A DNA stretch of 51,003 bases from an uncultured Pelagibacteraceae bacterium (lineage in GTDB: Bacteria > Pseudomonadota > Alphaproteobacteria > Pelagibacterales > Pelagibacteraceae): NCBI GenBank assembly GCA_902514605.1, contig CABXRL010000003.1, positions 1 to 51,003 of the forward strand, read 5' to 3'. Shown here piece by piece: positions 17,111 through 28,806 of the stretch. The translations under genes were made by a program, and so were the position numbers. Positions within the stretch are counted from its first letter, which is position 1; every line of letters begins with the position of its first letter. Below the pieces are notes generated by a model. That model had not been told where the DNA came from, did no database searches, and saw only the letters and a program-made list of their open reading frames with translations.

Positions 17111-18727
17111 ATGAGTCATTACGATACAAATTTAGATAAAAACAAAGCAAATTATGTTCCATTAACCCCTTTGTCTTTCTTAGAGAGAGCTAAGGATATT
17201 TATCCTAATTATGAGGCAATCGTTTATGAGGATCGAAAATATACTTGGAGTGAGGTTTACAAAAGAGCAATTAAATTTGCTAGTGCGTTGGATAAGATTG
17301 GTATAAAAAAAGGTGATACGGTATCATTTTTAGCTTTTAATACACCAGAAATTTTTGAAGCACATTATTCAGTTCCTATGAGTGGCGCTGTATTAAACAC
17401 AATTAATATTAGATTAGACGCCAATACTATTTCATATATCTTAAAGCATAGTGACGCTAAGGTATTAGTTGTAGACAGACAACTTCATCTTGAAGTAAAA
17501 AAAGCTCTTAATCAATTAGACAAAAAGATTATTATAATTGATATCCAGGATAAGTTTGCCGACCAGTCTAAATTAGGAAAAATTGGAGATTTAGAATATG
17601 AAAGTTTTTTAAGCACAGGTGATGATGACTATATTTGGAAAAAGCCAGAAGACGAGTGGCAAGCTATATCTTTAAGTTATACTTCAGGGACTACAGGAAA
17701 TCCTAAGGGGGTGGTGTATCATCATAGAGGATCTTACTTAATGTCAACAGGAAGCGCTGTAGCATGGAATATGCCAAATAGATTAAATTTTTTAACAATA
17801 GTTCCTATGTTCCACTGTAATGGTTGGTGTTACCCTTGGACAGTACCAATGTTAAATGGTAGAACAATATGTCTTAGAAATATTGATATTAAAAAAATTT
17901 TTGAATTAATAGAAAAATATAATGTTACACATTTTGGTGGTGCTCCAATCATATTAAATATGATTACAGGTGCTCCTGAAAGTGATAGAAAAAAATTAAA
18001 ACATAAGGTTCATGTTTTAACTGCTGGTGCTCCACCACCAAGTATTATTTTTAAAAAGATGAAAGAATTAGGTTTTGAGGTTATGCATGTATATGGTTTA
18101 ACAGAGACTTATGGTCATGTTACTCAATGTGCTTGGAATGACGAATGGAGTAAGTTTGATGAGGATAAACAAAACGAAATAAAAGCGAGACAAGGAGTAA
18201 GGTATCCTAATTTAGAAGGTGCAACCATAATGGATCCTGAGACCATGAAAGAAGTTCCAAAAGATGGAAAGACAATTGGAGAAATTATGCTTAGAGGTAA
18301 TGTGGTCATGAAAGGTTATTTTAAAGATAAAGATGCAACTGACAAAGCAATGGCAGGTGGGTGGTTTCATTCAGGTGATTTAGCTGTAATACACCCTGAT
18401 GGATATGTAAAAATACAAGATAGATCAAAGGATATTATTATTTCAGGAGGAGAGAATATATCCTCAATAGAGATAGAAAATACATTATCTAAACATCCAT
18501 CCGTATCTATTGCTGCTGTAGTTGCAAAACCTGATGAAAAATGGGGCGAAGTTCCATGCGCATTTATTGAAATGGTTAAAGATAAGCCTGTTAGCGGCAA
18601 AGATCTGATTGATTTTTGTAAGGAAACTTTAGCAGGTTTTAAAGTTCCAAAAGAGGTGATTTTCTGTGAATTACCAAAAACGTCAACAGGAAAAATTCAA
18701 AAGTTTGAATTAAGAAAAAAATTCTAG
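17111..18727 (+). CDS. dmdB: 3-methylmercaptopropionate-CoA ligase (acyl-CoA synthetase)
   Basis: ANL-superfamily ligase that activates the methylmercaptopropionate made by DmdA. It is 538 residues, with the AMP-binding P-loop SYTSGTTGNPKGVVYHH (about 191-207), the MHVYGLTETYG motif, GWFHSGDLA, and the C-terminal hinge and catalytic Lys region KTSTGKIQKFELR. It resembles medium-chain or methylmercaptopropionate ligases (the N-terminus YVPLTPLSFLERA is typical). Because paralogues are common in this family, the DmdB call leans on its position between dmdC and dmdA. It starts one base after the dmdC stop; 114 bases separate it from dmdA. Confidence 0.88.
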   Translation: MSHYDTNLDKNKANYVPLTPLSFLERAKDIYPNYEAIVYEDRKYTWSEVYKRAIKFASALDKIGIKKGDTVSFLAFNTPEIFEAHYSVPMSGAVLNTINIRLDANTISYILKHSDAKVLVVDRQLHLEVKKALNQLDKKIIIIDIQDKFADQSKLGKIGDLEYESFLSTGDDDYIWKKPEDEWQAISLSYTSGTTGNPKGVVYHHRGSYLMSTGSAVAWNMPNRLNFLTIVPMFHCNGWCYPWTVPMLNGRTICLRNIDIKKIFELIEKYNVTHFGGAPIILNMITGAPESDRKKLKHKVHVLTAGAPPPSIIFKKMKELGFEVMHVYGLTETYGHVTQCAWNDEWSKFDEDKQNEIKARQGVRYPNLEGATIMDPETMKEVPKDGKTIGEIMLRGNVVMKGYFKDKDATDKAMAGGWFHSGDLAVIHPDGYVKIQDRSKDIIISGGENISSIEIENTLSKHPSVSIAAVVAKPDEKWGEVPCAFIEMVKDKPVSGKDLIDFCKETLAGFKVPKEVIFCELPKTSTGKIQKFELRKKF

Positions 18728-18742
18728 CTATCCAGTTGATCT

Positions 18743-18767
18743 TTGACACTCAAAATAAAAGTGTCAA
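18743..18767 (+). other. Hairpin in the dmdB-dmdA intergenic region
   Basis: TTGACACT (18743-18750) pairs perfectly with AGTGTCAA (18760-18767) around a nine-base A-rich loop. No U-tract follows, so this is not a standard intrinsic terminator. The rest of the 114-base gap is AT-rich with a TATGAT at 18789-18794. The hairpin may mark an mRNA processing or stability site, or an operator, that gives dmdA a different level from dmdB. I saw no match to a SAM or folate riboswitch that I could defend. Confidence 0.5.
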
Positions 18768-18841
18768 TTCCCGATGTGCACTCATGATTATGATTGAAAA
18801 AGCATTTGAAATAAGAGAAAAGAATAAAAAATTTAAAAAAA

Positions 18842-19951
18842 ATGAAAAATTTTCCAATTGTGAAGTCTAGAAGATTGAGAAGCACACCTTATACTGACAG
18901 GATTGAGACCCATGGTGTAAGTAGCTACACAGTCTATAACCATATGCTTTTACCTGCATCATTTAAGTCTCTAGAATCTGACTATCATCATTTGAAAAAG
19001 TTTGTTCAAGTATGGGATGTAGCTGCAGAAAGACAAGTTGAAATTTCAGGTAAAGATTCTGCACAATTAGTTCAATTAATGACATGTAGGGATTTATCTA
19101 AATCAAAAGTAGGGAGATGTTATTATGCACCACTAATTGATGATCAAGGTTTTTTAGTAAATGATCCAATTATAAATAAGTTAGCAGAGGATAGGTGGTG
19201 GTTATCAATTGCTGATTCTGATGTAATTTTTTTTGCAAAAGGACTTGCCGCAGGAAATAAATTTGATGTTGAAATTAAAGAACCAAATGTAAATATATTG
19301 GCTGTTCAAGGTCCTTCCTCAGATGATTTAATGGCAAAATTATTCGGCGATGAAATAAGACAATTAAAATTTTTTAATTTTAAATATTATGAATTTAATG
19401 AAAAAAGATATTTTATTGCTAGATCAGGTTGGTCGAAACAAAGTGGTTTTGAGATTTATGTAGAAGACAATTTAGCTGGTCAAGATTTATACGATTATCT
19501 TTTTGAATATGGATCAGAATTTAATGTAAAAGCAGGGTGTCCTAATTTGATTGAGAGAATAGAATCTGCACTATTGTCTTATGGAAATGATTTTGATAAC
19601 AGAGACAACCCCTATGAAGCAAATTTTGATAAGTTTATAAATTTAGATAATGAAATTAATTTTTTAGGTAAAGAAAAATTAAAAAAAATAAAAAAAGAAG
19701 GTGTATCAAGAAAGTTAATGGGAGTAAAAATTGATCATGATAAAATCGACATGTATTGTGAAAAGACACTTTTTGATGATAATGATAAAATTGTAGGCTA
19801 TGTTCGATCAGCTGCATATTCCCCAACGTTTGATAAAGTTATTGGTATAGCTATGATAAACAAACCTTATTGGGATGGTAAAACTCAATTTAAAATAGAT
19901 ATTAACGAAAAAATATTTGTAGGAACAATTTGCGATTTACCCTTCATTTAG
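18842..19951 (+). CDS. dmdA: Dimethylsulfoniopropionate demethylase DmdA
   Basis: GcvT-fold enzyme that moves a methyl group from DMSP to tetrahydrofolate, giving methylmercaptopropionate and 5-methyl-THF; first step of the pathway completed by DmdB and DmdC upstream. The 369-residue length equals that of the SAR11 enzyme as I recall it. The N-terminus has [13 protein letters not shown] and [14 protein letters not shown], then the aminomethyltransferase-like fold with [23 protein letters not shown] and [17 protein letters not shown]. It differs from true glycine-cleavage T protein in the N-terminal segment and in substrate-pocket aromatic residues such as the paired Trp in EDRWWLS. The neighbouring genes make the call strong. 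Confidence 0.93.
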   Translation: MKNFPIVKSRRLRSTPYTDRIETHGVSSYTVYNHMLLPASFKSLESDYHHLKKFVQVWDVAAERQVEISGKDSAQLVQLMTCRDLSKSKVGRCYYAPLIDDQGFLVNDPIINKLAEDRWWLSIADSDVIFFAKGLAAGNKFDVEIKEPNVNILAVQGPSSDDLMAKLFGDEIRQLKFFNFKYYEFNEKRYFIARSGWSKQSGFEIYVEDNLAGQDLYDYLFEYGSEFNVKAGCPNLIERIESALLSYGNDFDNRDNPYEANFDKFINLDNEINFLGKEKLKKIKKEGVSRKLMGVKIDHDKIDMYCEKTLFDDNDKIVGYVRSAAYSPTFDKVIGIAMINKPYWDGKTQFKIDINEKIFVGTICDLPFI

Positions 19952-19970
19952 TATAAAAATAAACGTTAAT

Positions 19971-20978
19971 ATGAATATAGCAATTGTGGGTGCAACAGGA
20001 AATGTTGGCAGGAAAATCTTAGAGGTTCTTGAAAAAAAAGAATTTAAAATAGGGAATCTATATTTAGTCGCCTCATCAAAAAGTTTAGGAATAAAAATTA
20101 AATTTAGGGGTAAAGAACATGAGGTAGTAGATTTAGATAATTTTGATTTTTCAAAAACTAAGATTACTTTTTTTGCAGCCGGTAGAAAAATATCTGAAAA
20201 ATTTGCAAAAAAAGCTTCAAAAAATTCATTTGTCATAGACAATTCAAGTTTTTTTAGAATGGATCCAGAAGTTCCTTTGATAGTTCCACAAGTAAATTCT
20301 AAGGATTTAAACAATATAAAAAAAAACATTATTGCAAATCCTAATTGCTCAACTGCACAATTAGTAATTGCCTTAAAGCCTTTGCATGATTTATTTACAA
20401 TCAAAAGAGTAGTTGTCTCTACTTACCAATCAGTTTCAGGAGGTGGAAAAGCACCTATGGACGAGCTGATTGAACAAACAAAGTTTGCGATAGATGGAGA
20501 AAAAATTGATCCAAAAAACTTTACAAAACAAATTGCTTTTAACGCTATTCCGCATATTGATGTTTTCTCTGACGATGGTTACACAAAAGAAGAATTAAAA
20601 ATGAGTTATGAAACAAAAAAAATTTTAGATGATAAAATTGATCTAACAGCAACATGTGTAAGATTACCAATATCTATTTCGCATTCTGAGTCGGTAAATT
20701 TACAATTCGAAAAGCCATTTACTTTAGCTAAAGTTAGAGAAGCATTAAATAATTTTGAAGGCTGTAAAGTAATAGATGAAAGATTAGATGGAGGTTATAT
20801 AACTCCTTTAGAGGCCGAAGGAAAAGATGAGACATTTATATCAAGAATAAGAGAAGATAAAACAATTGAAAATGGATTAAATCTTTGGATTGTTTCTGAT
20901 AATCTTTTAAGAGGCGCGGCTTTGAATGCAGTAGAAATAGCCGAAAGATTAATTAAGAATGATTTTTATGCAAAATAA
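19971..20978 (+). CDS. asd: Aspartate-semialdehyde dehydrogenase
   Basis: NADPH-dependent enzyme making aspartate semialdehyde for lysine, threonine and methionine. The 335-residue protein has the Rossmann start VGATGNVGRKILEVL, the catalytic Cys in ANPNCSTAQLV, the SVSGGGKAPMDEL segment and the second catalytic region CVRLPISISHSESVNL with the acid-base His. It follows dmdA by 19 bases. Its 3' end overlaps sdhC by 11 to 20 bases depending on the sdhC start. Confidence 0.96.
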   Translation: MNIAIVGATGNVGRKILEVLEKKEFKIGNLYLVASSKSLGIKIKFRGKEHEVVDLDNFDFSKTKITFFAAGRKISEKFAKKASKNSFVIDNSSFFRMDPEVPLIVPQVNSKDLNNIKKNIIANPNCSTAQLVIALKPLHDLFTIKRVVVSTYQSVSGGGKAPMDELIEQTKFAIDGEKIDPKNFTKQIAFNAIPHIDVFSDDGYTKEELKMSYETKKILDDKIDLTATCVRLPISISHSESVNLQFEKPFTLAKVREALNNFEGCKVIDERLDGGYITPLEAEGKDETFISRIREDKTIENGLNLWIVSDNLLRGAALNAVEIAERLIKNDFYAK

Positions 20979-21351
20979 AGAACCGCTATCTCCCCATATT
21001 CAAATTTATAAATGGCATATTTCTTCACTAGTATCCATCTCTCACAGAATAACAGGAATAATTAATATAGTTGCAATTACTTTTATCTGTCTAATCGCTT
21101 CTCTTCTTATCCTTGGAGAAAATAATTATGAAATGATAAAATTTTTTATGAGTTCCCTTTTAGGTAAATTTGCAATTCTTGGAATTACTTGGTCTTTTTC
21201 TTTTCAAATTTTAAGTGAGATAAGACATTTAATTATGGATTTAGGATATGGATTTGAAATTAAAACAACTAATGTAACTGGTGTAATAGTTATATTCGGT
21301 TCAGTAGTTTTGACTGTATTTTTTTATTTAATTGGAAAATTTTTTTTGTAG
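20968..21351 (+). CDS. sdhC: Succinate dehydrogenase cytochrome b556-type subunit SdhC, lacking the heme-ligand His
   Basis: Membrane anchor of complex II, 127 residues with three spans. The start is the ATG at 20968 (MQNKEPLSPHIQIYKW matches the family N-terminus); an in-frame ATG at 20959 would add three residues. Quinone-site residues are kept: Ser23 and Arg27 in SISHRITG correspond to E. coli Ser27 and Arg31. The heme-ligand His84 of E. coli aligns at a constant four-residue offset with Gln80 (CAA at 21205-21207), while the following RHLIMDLGYGF is intact with His87. The protein is therefore recognisable SdhC with one axial heme ligand replaced. Confidence 0.93.
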   Translation: MQNKEPLSPHIQIYKWHISSLVSISHRITGIINIVAITFICLIASLLILGENNYEMIKFFMSSLLGKFAILGITWSFSFQILSEIRHLIMDLGYGFEIKTTNVTGVIVIFGSVVLTVFFYLIGKFFL

Positions 21352-21352
21352 A

Positions 21353-21676
21353 ATGATCAATGCAACTAGAAAATGGATATTTCTAAAAATCAGTGGAGTA
21401 ATACTGATTCCATTAATGTTGTGGTTTATTATAAATTTTATAAAAATTTATGATCAAGATTATCTCACAATGGTTAGTTTTTTTTCAATACCATTATCTA
21501 AATTTTTATTTAGTATCTTTATCATAAATGCATATTTTTTTTCTTCATTGAGTATTAGTGAGGTTTTTGAGGATTATATAGAGAATGATAAAATCAAAAA
21601 TGTCGCAAATAGACTTTTATATGCATCTGCAGTGGTAATTCCTTTAATTACAATTATATTAATTTTTAGATTATGA
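21353..21676 (+). CDS. sdhD: Succinate dehydrogenase membrane anchor subunit SdhD, lacking the heme-ligand His
   Basis: Second membrane anchor of complex II, 107 residues with three spans. It begins at the ATG two bases after the sdhC stop; the TTG at 21332 overlaps sdhC and is less likely. Family marks are the position between sdhC and sdhA, the length, and the FEDYIEN motif, whose Asp74-Tyr75 match the quinone-site Asp82-Tyr83 of E. coli. Counting back twelve residues from that Tyr, where E. coli has heme-ligand His71, gives Phe63; the whole [17 protein letters not shown] stretch contains no His. The 3' end overlaps sdhA by four bases. Confidence 0.88.
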   Translation: MINATRKWIFLKISGVILIPLMLWFIINFIKIYDQDYLTMVSFFSIPLSKFLFSIFIINAYFFSSLSISEVFEDYIENDKIKNVANRLLYASAVVIPLITIILIFRL

Positions 21677-23448
21677 GTTCATATAAAATAATAGATCATG
21701 AATATGACGTGGTAGTTTTGGGAGCTGGAGGATCTGGTTTAAGAGCTGCTGTTGGCCTTAGTGAAGCAGGATTAAAAACCGCATGTATCTCAAAAGTATT
21801 TCCAACTAGAAGTCACACCTCAGCCGCTCAAGGTGGAATTTCTGCTGCTCTAGGAAATATGGGTGAGGATGATTGGCGTTGGCACATGTATGATACTGTA
21901 AAAGGAGCTGATTGGTTAGGAGATCAAGATAGCATCGAGTATTTATGCAAAGAAGCACCTAAGGCAGTTATTGAATTAGAAAAATATGGTGTTCCTTTTA
22001 GTAGGACTGACGATGGAAAAATTTATCAAAGACCATTTGGTGGTATGACTAAAAATTACGGTAATGGGATTGTCCAAAGAACTTGTGCAGCTGCAGACAG
22101 AACTGGTCATGCAATTTTACATACTTTATATGGTCAAGCTTTAAAACATAAGACAGAATTTTTTATAGAGTATTTTGCATTAGACTTATTAATGAAGGAC
22201 GGCGAGTGTAAAGGTTTAATAGCATGGAACTTAAATGATGGGACTATTCACAGGTTTAGAGCTCACTCTGTAATTATTGCTACAGGTGGTTATGGTAAAG
22301 TTTATTATTCAGCTACATCTGCACATACTTGCACAGGTGATGGAAATGCTATGGTTTTAAGAGCAGGGCTTCCATTACAAGATATGGAATTTGTACAGTT
22401 TCATCCGACTGGAATATATGGCCATGGTACATTAATAACAGAAGGAGCAAGAGGTGAAGGTGGATACCTAACAAATTCTAAAGGTGAAAGATTTATGGAA
22501 AGATATGCACCTAACGCCAAAGATTTAGCATCTAGAGATGTTGTTAGTAGATCAATGTCGATTGAAATCAACGAAGGAAGAGGAGTTGGAAAAGATAAGG
22601 ATCATGTTCATCTTAATTTAAATCATTTAGATAAAGATATTATAGAAAGTAGATTGCCGGGTATAACAGATGCTGCAAGATTATTTGCCAATGTTGACGT
22701 AACCAAAGATCCAATTCCAGTTGTGCCCACTGTTCACTATAACATGGGAGGTATTCCAACCAACTATAAGGGTGAAGTTTTAACAGTAAATGGTTCTGAA
22801 AAAACTGTTCCTGGATTAATGGCTATAGGAGAGGCAGCGTGTGTTTCAGTTCATGGTGCAAATAGACTAGGATCTAACTCTTTAATTGATCTCGTAGTTT
22901 TTGGAAGAGCTGCTGCAAAAAGAGCGGCAGAGCTGGTTAAACCAGGAACCCCACATGAGGAAATCGGAGAGTCAGAGACAGAAAAATGCCTTGATAGATT
23001 TGATAAAATAAGAAATGCAGATGGAGATAAAGGAACTGCAGAATTAAGATTGTCAATGCAAAAAACAATGCAATCTAAATGCGCAGTTTTTAGAACAGAA
23101 AAAACACTTAAAGAAGGAGTTGAAGAAATAAGAAAAACTTATGATGGGCTAGGCTCTTTATCTGTTAAGGATAAATCATTGATATTTAATACTGATCTAG
23201 TTGAAACTTTAGAGTTCGACAATTTGATAAGACAAGCAGTCGCCACAGTCGACTCTGCATACCATAGAAAAGAGAGCAGAGGAGCTCACGCAAGAGAGGA
23301 TTTTCCTAAGAGAGATGACCAAAAATTCATGCAACATACTCTTGCTTGGTGTAATGGTAAAGAAACAAAAATAAGCTATAGAGACGTGCATAAATCAACA
23401 CTAACGAATGAAGTACAGTACTTTCCCCCGCAAGAACGGGTTTATTAA
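21673..23448 (+). CDS. sdhA: Succinate dehydrogenase flavoprotein subunit
   Basis: Catalytic subunit oxidising succinate to fumarate in the TCA cycle, bound to the inner-membrane face through SdhB and SdhCD. The 591-residue protein has the FAD dinucleotide fold [13 protein letters not shown] (about 14-26), the covalent-flavin His in [12 protein letters not shown] (about 42-53), the active-site segment [12 protein letters not shown], the [11 protein letters not shown] capping-domain region, [13 protein letters not shown], and [19 protein letters not shown]. The start overlaps sdhD and the stop overlaps the sdhB start by one base, so sdhCDAB is a tightly coupled operon. Confidence 0.98.
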   Translation: MSSYKIIDHEYDVVVLGAGGSGLRAAVGLSEAGLKTACISKVFPTRSHTSAAQGGISAALGNMGEDDWRWHMYDTVKGADWLGDQDSIEYLCKEAPKAVIELEKYGVPFSRTDDGKIYQRPFGGMTKNYGNGIVQRTCAAADRTGHAILHTLYGQALKHKTEFFIEYFALDLLMKDGECKGLIAWNLNDGTIHRFRAHSVIIATGGYGKVYYSATSAHTCTGDGNAMVLRAGLPLQDMEFVQFHPTGIYGHGTLITEGARGEGGYLTNSKGERFMERYAPNAKDLASRDVVSRSMSIEINEGRGVGKDKDHVHLNLNHLDKDIIESRLPGITDAARLFANVDVTKDPIPVVPTVHYNMGGIPTNYKGEVLTVNGSEKTVPGLMAIGEAACVSVHGANRLGSNSLIDLVVFGRAAAKRAAELVKPGTPHEEIGESETEKCLDRFDKIRNADGDKGTAELRLSMQKTMQSKCAVFRTEKTLKEGVEEIRKTYDGLGSLSVKDKSLIFNTDLVETLEFDNLIRQAVATVDSAYHRKESRGAHAREDFPKRDDQKFMQHTLAWCNGKETKISYRDVHKSTLTNEVQYFPPQERVY

Positions 23449-24227
23449 TGGTACAAATAAATTTACCAGAAAACTCCAAAGTAAAAAAAGGTAAATACTT
23501 TAAAGATAAAACAGGTTCAAAAAATTTAAAAAAAGTCAATATTTATAGATGGGATCCTTCCTCAGGTGAAAATCCTAGAATTGATACCTATGAAGTTGAT
23601 ATGGACAATTGCCCATCAAAAGTTTTGGACATCCTTAATAAAATTAAAAATGAGATTGATCCAACCATCGCTTATCGAAGATCATGTGCACATGGAGTGT
23701 GTGGTTCTTGTGCAATGAATATGGGTGGTAAAAATGGCTTAGCCTGTACCACACCTCACTCAGAAATTACGGGAGATATTGATATTTACCCTTTGCCTCA
23801 TTTAAAAGTTAAAAAAGACTTAATAGGTGATTTAGATGGTTTGTATAAGCAATATAAATCCATTGAACCCTGGTTAAAATCAAATTCTAAATCAGAGACA
23901 ACTGAAATTATACAATCTAAAGAAGATAGAAAAAAATTAGATGGTGCTTATGAATGTATTATGTGTGCTTGTTGTTCTACCTCTTGCCCAAGCTATTGGT
24001 GGAATGGTGATAAATACTTAGGCCCAGCGGTTCTTTTACAAGCGTATAGGTGGATTGTAGATAGTAGAGATGAAGAAAGAGAAGAAAGGTTAAAAAAAGT
24101 TGCAGATGAGTTAAAACTTTATAGATGTCATACCATATTGAATTGCACAAGTGCTTGTCCAAAAGGTCTAAATCCAGCAAAAGCAATTGCTGAAATCAAG
24201 AAAATGTTAGCTACAGCTAATGTTTAA
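23448..24227 (+). CDS. sdhB: Succinate dehydrogenase iron-sulfur subunit
   Basis: Electron-transfer subunit with three Fe-S clusters between FAD and quinone. The 259-residue protein has the 2Fe-2S cysteines Cys80, Cys85, Cys88 and Cys100 ([10 protein letters not shown] ... LAC), then the 4Fe-4S and 3Fe-4S motifs [12 protein letters not shown] (170-181) and [14 protein letters not shown] (227-240). All cluster cysteines are present, so the electron path to the quinone site is complete even though heme ligands in SdhC and SdhD are missing. The [13 protein letters not shown] region that forms part of the quinone pocket is also present. Confidence 0.98.
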   Translation: MVQINLPENSKVKKGKYFKDKTGSKNLKKVNIYRWDPSSGENPRIDTYEVDMDNCPSKVLDILNKIKNEIDPTIAYRRSCAHGVCGSCAMNMGGKNGLACTTPHSEITGDIDIYPLPHLKVKKDLIGDLDGLYKQYKSIEPWLKSNSKSETTEIIQSKEDRKKLDGAYECIMCACCSTSCPSYWWNGDKYLGPAVLLQAYRWIVDSRDEEREERLKKVADELKLYRCHTILNCTSACPKGLNPAKAIAEIKKMLATANV

Positions 24228-24266
24228 ATAGACTAATAAGTATTTTTGTTTTAAAAGATCCTACTC

Positions 24267-26733
<2,467 letters not shown>

Positions 26734-26735
26734 AG

Positions 26736-27896
26736 ATGAATATACACGAACATCAAGCCAAACAAATCTTAAAAAAATATGGTGCAGTAGTTCCAGAAGG
26801 GATATTTGCTTTAAATGTTGAGGAATTGCTTGAGAAAGTAAAATTACTTAAAACTGAAAAATACGTTCTGAAAGCACAAATACATGCTGGTGGAAGAGGA
26901 AAAGCTGGAGGGGTAAAAATTTTAAATACAATTGATGAGTTAGAAGTAGCAGCGAAAGAGCTACTTGGAAAAACACTTATTACTCATCAAACAGGCCCAG
27001 AGGGAAGAGAGGTTAAAAGATTATATGTTGAAGAATCCTCAAACATAGAAAAAGAATTTTATTTATCTTGTCTTGTTGACAGAGCTAGCTCAAAAATTGC
27101 TTTCATATCAAGTGATCAAGGAGGTATGAATATTGAGGAAGTAGCGAGTAAAACACCACAAAAAATTCTAACTACAAAAGTTGAAATTAATGAGGAAATT
27201 TCAAACAATGATTGTGAAAAAATTATAAAAATTTTTAATTTAAATAACGATACAAAAAATCAAGCAATAACTTTAATTAAATCAATTTATAAAATGTTTA
27301 TTAGTACAGATGCTAATATGGTTGAAGTAAATCCTTTGATTTTAACTAAAGAAGAAAAAATAGTTTGCTTAGATGCAAAAGTAAATTTTGACTCTAATGC
27401 CTTGTTTAGACATCCTGAAATTGTTGAACTTAGAGATCTTAATGAAGAAGATCCAACAGAGATTGAGGCAAGCAAACATGACCTTGCTTATATAAAGTTA
27501 GATGGAAGCATAGGCTGTATGGTCAATGGAGCAGGTTTAGCAATGGCAACAATGGATATAATAAAATTATATGGAAATGAGCCAGCTAATTTTCTGGATG
27601 TAGGAGGTGGTGCATCAAAAGAAAAAGTTTCTGCAGCTTTAAAAATTATTCTTTCTGATAAGAATGTTAAAGGGGTTTTAATTAATATTTTTGGTGGGAT
27701 TATGAGGTGTGATGTACTTGCACAAGGGGTAGTAGATGCAGCCAAGGAAATAAACATTAGCGTCCCTTTAGTGGTTAGACTTGCAGGCACAAACTTTAAG
27801 CAAGGTAAAGAAATACTTGATAATTCTGGTTTGAAGTTAATATCAGCAGAAAATTTAGATGATGCTGCCAAAAAAATTGTTGAGGCTATAAAATAA
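26736..27896 (+). CDS. sucC: Succinyl-CoA synthetase beta subunit
   Basis: ATP-grasp subunit that pairs with SucD for substrate-level phosphorylation. The 386-residue protein starts MNIHEHQAKQILKKYG as in the family and has KAQIHAGGRGKAGGVK (nucleotide-binding), VEVNPLILT, and the C-terminal FLDVGGGASKEKV and NIFGGIMRCDVLAQG segments. It begins two bases after mdh and its TAA directly abuts the sucD ATG. Confidence 0.97.
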   Translation: MNIHEHQAKQILKKYGAVVPEGIFALNVEELLEKVKLLKTEKYVLKAQIHAGGRGKAGGVKILNTIDELEVAAKELLGKTLITHQTGPEGREVKRLYVEESSNIEKEFYLSCLVDRASSKIAFISSDQGGMNIEEVASKTPQKILTTKVEINEEISNNDCEKIIKIFNLNNDTKNQAITLIKSIYKMFISTDANMVEVNPLILTKEEKIVCLDAKVNFDSNALFRHPEIVELRDLNEEDPTEIEASKHDLAYIKLDGSIGCMVNGAGLAMATMDIIKLYGNEPANFLDVGGGASKEKVSAALKIILSDKNVKGVLINIFGGIMRCDVLAQGVVDAAKEINISVPLVVRLAGTNFKQGKEILDNSGLKLISAENLDDAAKKIVEAIK

Positions 27897-28772
27897 ATGT
27901 CAGTGTTAGTAAATAAAAATACAAAAGTTATTTGCCAAGGCTTTACAGGAGCTCATGGCACTTTTCACTCAGAGCAAGCGATAAAGTACGGGACAAATCT
28001 TGTAGGTGGAGTAACCCCTAAAAAAGGAGGCCAAAAACATTTAGATAGACCAGTTTTCAACACAGTATTAGAGGCAAAAAATGAGGTAGGTGCAGACGCT
28101 ACTATGATCTATGTTCCTGCAAAATTTGCAGCAGCTGCAATCATTGAAGCAATTGATGCATCTATAGACCTTATAGTTTGTATAACAGAAGGCATTCCAG
28201 TTCAGGATATGCTTAAAGTAAGACAAAGTCTGGCTAGCTCAAATAGTCGTCTTATCGGTCCAAACTGCCCAGGAATAATTACTCCTGATGAATGTAAAAT
28301 TGGAATAATGCCTGGAAATATTCATAAAAGAGGTTCAGTTGGTATCGTTTCTAGATCAGGTACACTAACTTATGAGGCAGTAGCTCAAACTACTGAAAAT
28401 GGCCTTGGTCAATCAACTTGTATTGGTATTGGTGGAGATCCAATCAACGGTACAAATTTTATAGATTGCTTAGATTTATTTTTAAAGGATGAGGAAACAC
28501 AATCTATTTTAATGATTGGAGAAATTGGGGGTACTGCAGAGGAAGAGGCATCAGAATTTGTAAAAAGCCATAAAATTAAAAAACCTATTGTGGGATTTAT
28601 TGCAGGAATAACTGCCCCTCCTGGACGTAGAATGGGGCATGCAGGAGCAATTATTTCTGGTGGAAAAGGTGGAGCTGAAGATAAGATTAAAAAAATGGAA
28701 GAGTCCGGAATAACTGTTGCTAAATCTCCTTCTATAATTGGAAAAACTTTATTAAATAAACTGTCTAATTGA
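27897..28772 (+). CDS. sucD: Succinyl-CoA synthetase alpha subunit
   Basis: CoA-binding, phosphohistidine-carrying subunit, 291 residues. Visible features are [18 protein letters not shown] (CoA site), [47 protein letters not shown], and the active-site His in [15 protein letters not shown]. It starts immediately after sucC and is followed by sucA after 34 bases. Confidence 0.97.
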   Translation: MSVLVNKNTKVICQGFTGAHGTFHSEQAIKYGTNLVGGVTPKKGGQKHLDRPVFNTVLEAKNEVGADATMIYVPAKFAAAAIIEAIDASIDLIVCITEGIPVQDMLKVRQSLASSNSRLIGPNCPGIITPDECKIGIMPGNIHKRGSVGIVSRSGTLTYEAVAQTTENGLGQSTCIGIGGDPINGTNFIDCLDLFLKDEETQSILMIGEIGGTAEEEASEFVKSHKIKKPIVGFIAGITAPPGRRMGHAGAIISGGKGGAEDKIKKMEESGITVAKSPSIIGKTLLNKLSN

Positions 28773-28806
28773 AAAATTTTTATCTAAGCCTATATTAAAC
28801 CTAACA

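Noticed and set aside
18728-18841. SAM or folate riboswitch before dmdA
   Set aside because: One simple hairpin only; no pseudoknot or conserved core of a SAM-II, SAM-V or THF riboswitch could be recognised.
27488-27871. 127-codon minus-strand ORF opposite sucC
   Set aside because: Lies wholly antisense to a secure sucC frame, has no family signature and no initiation context; a shadow of AT-rich coding sequence.
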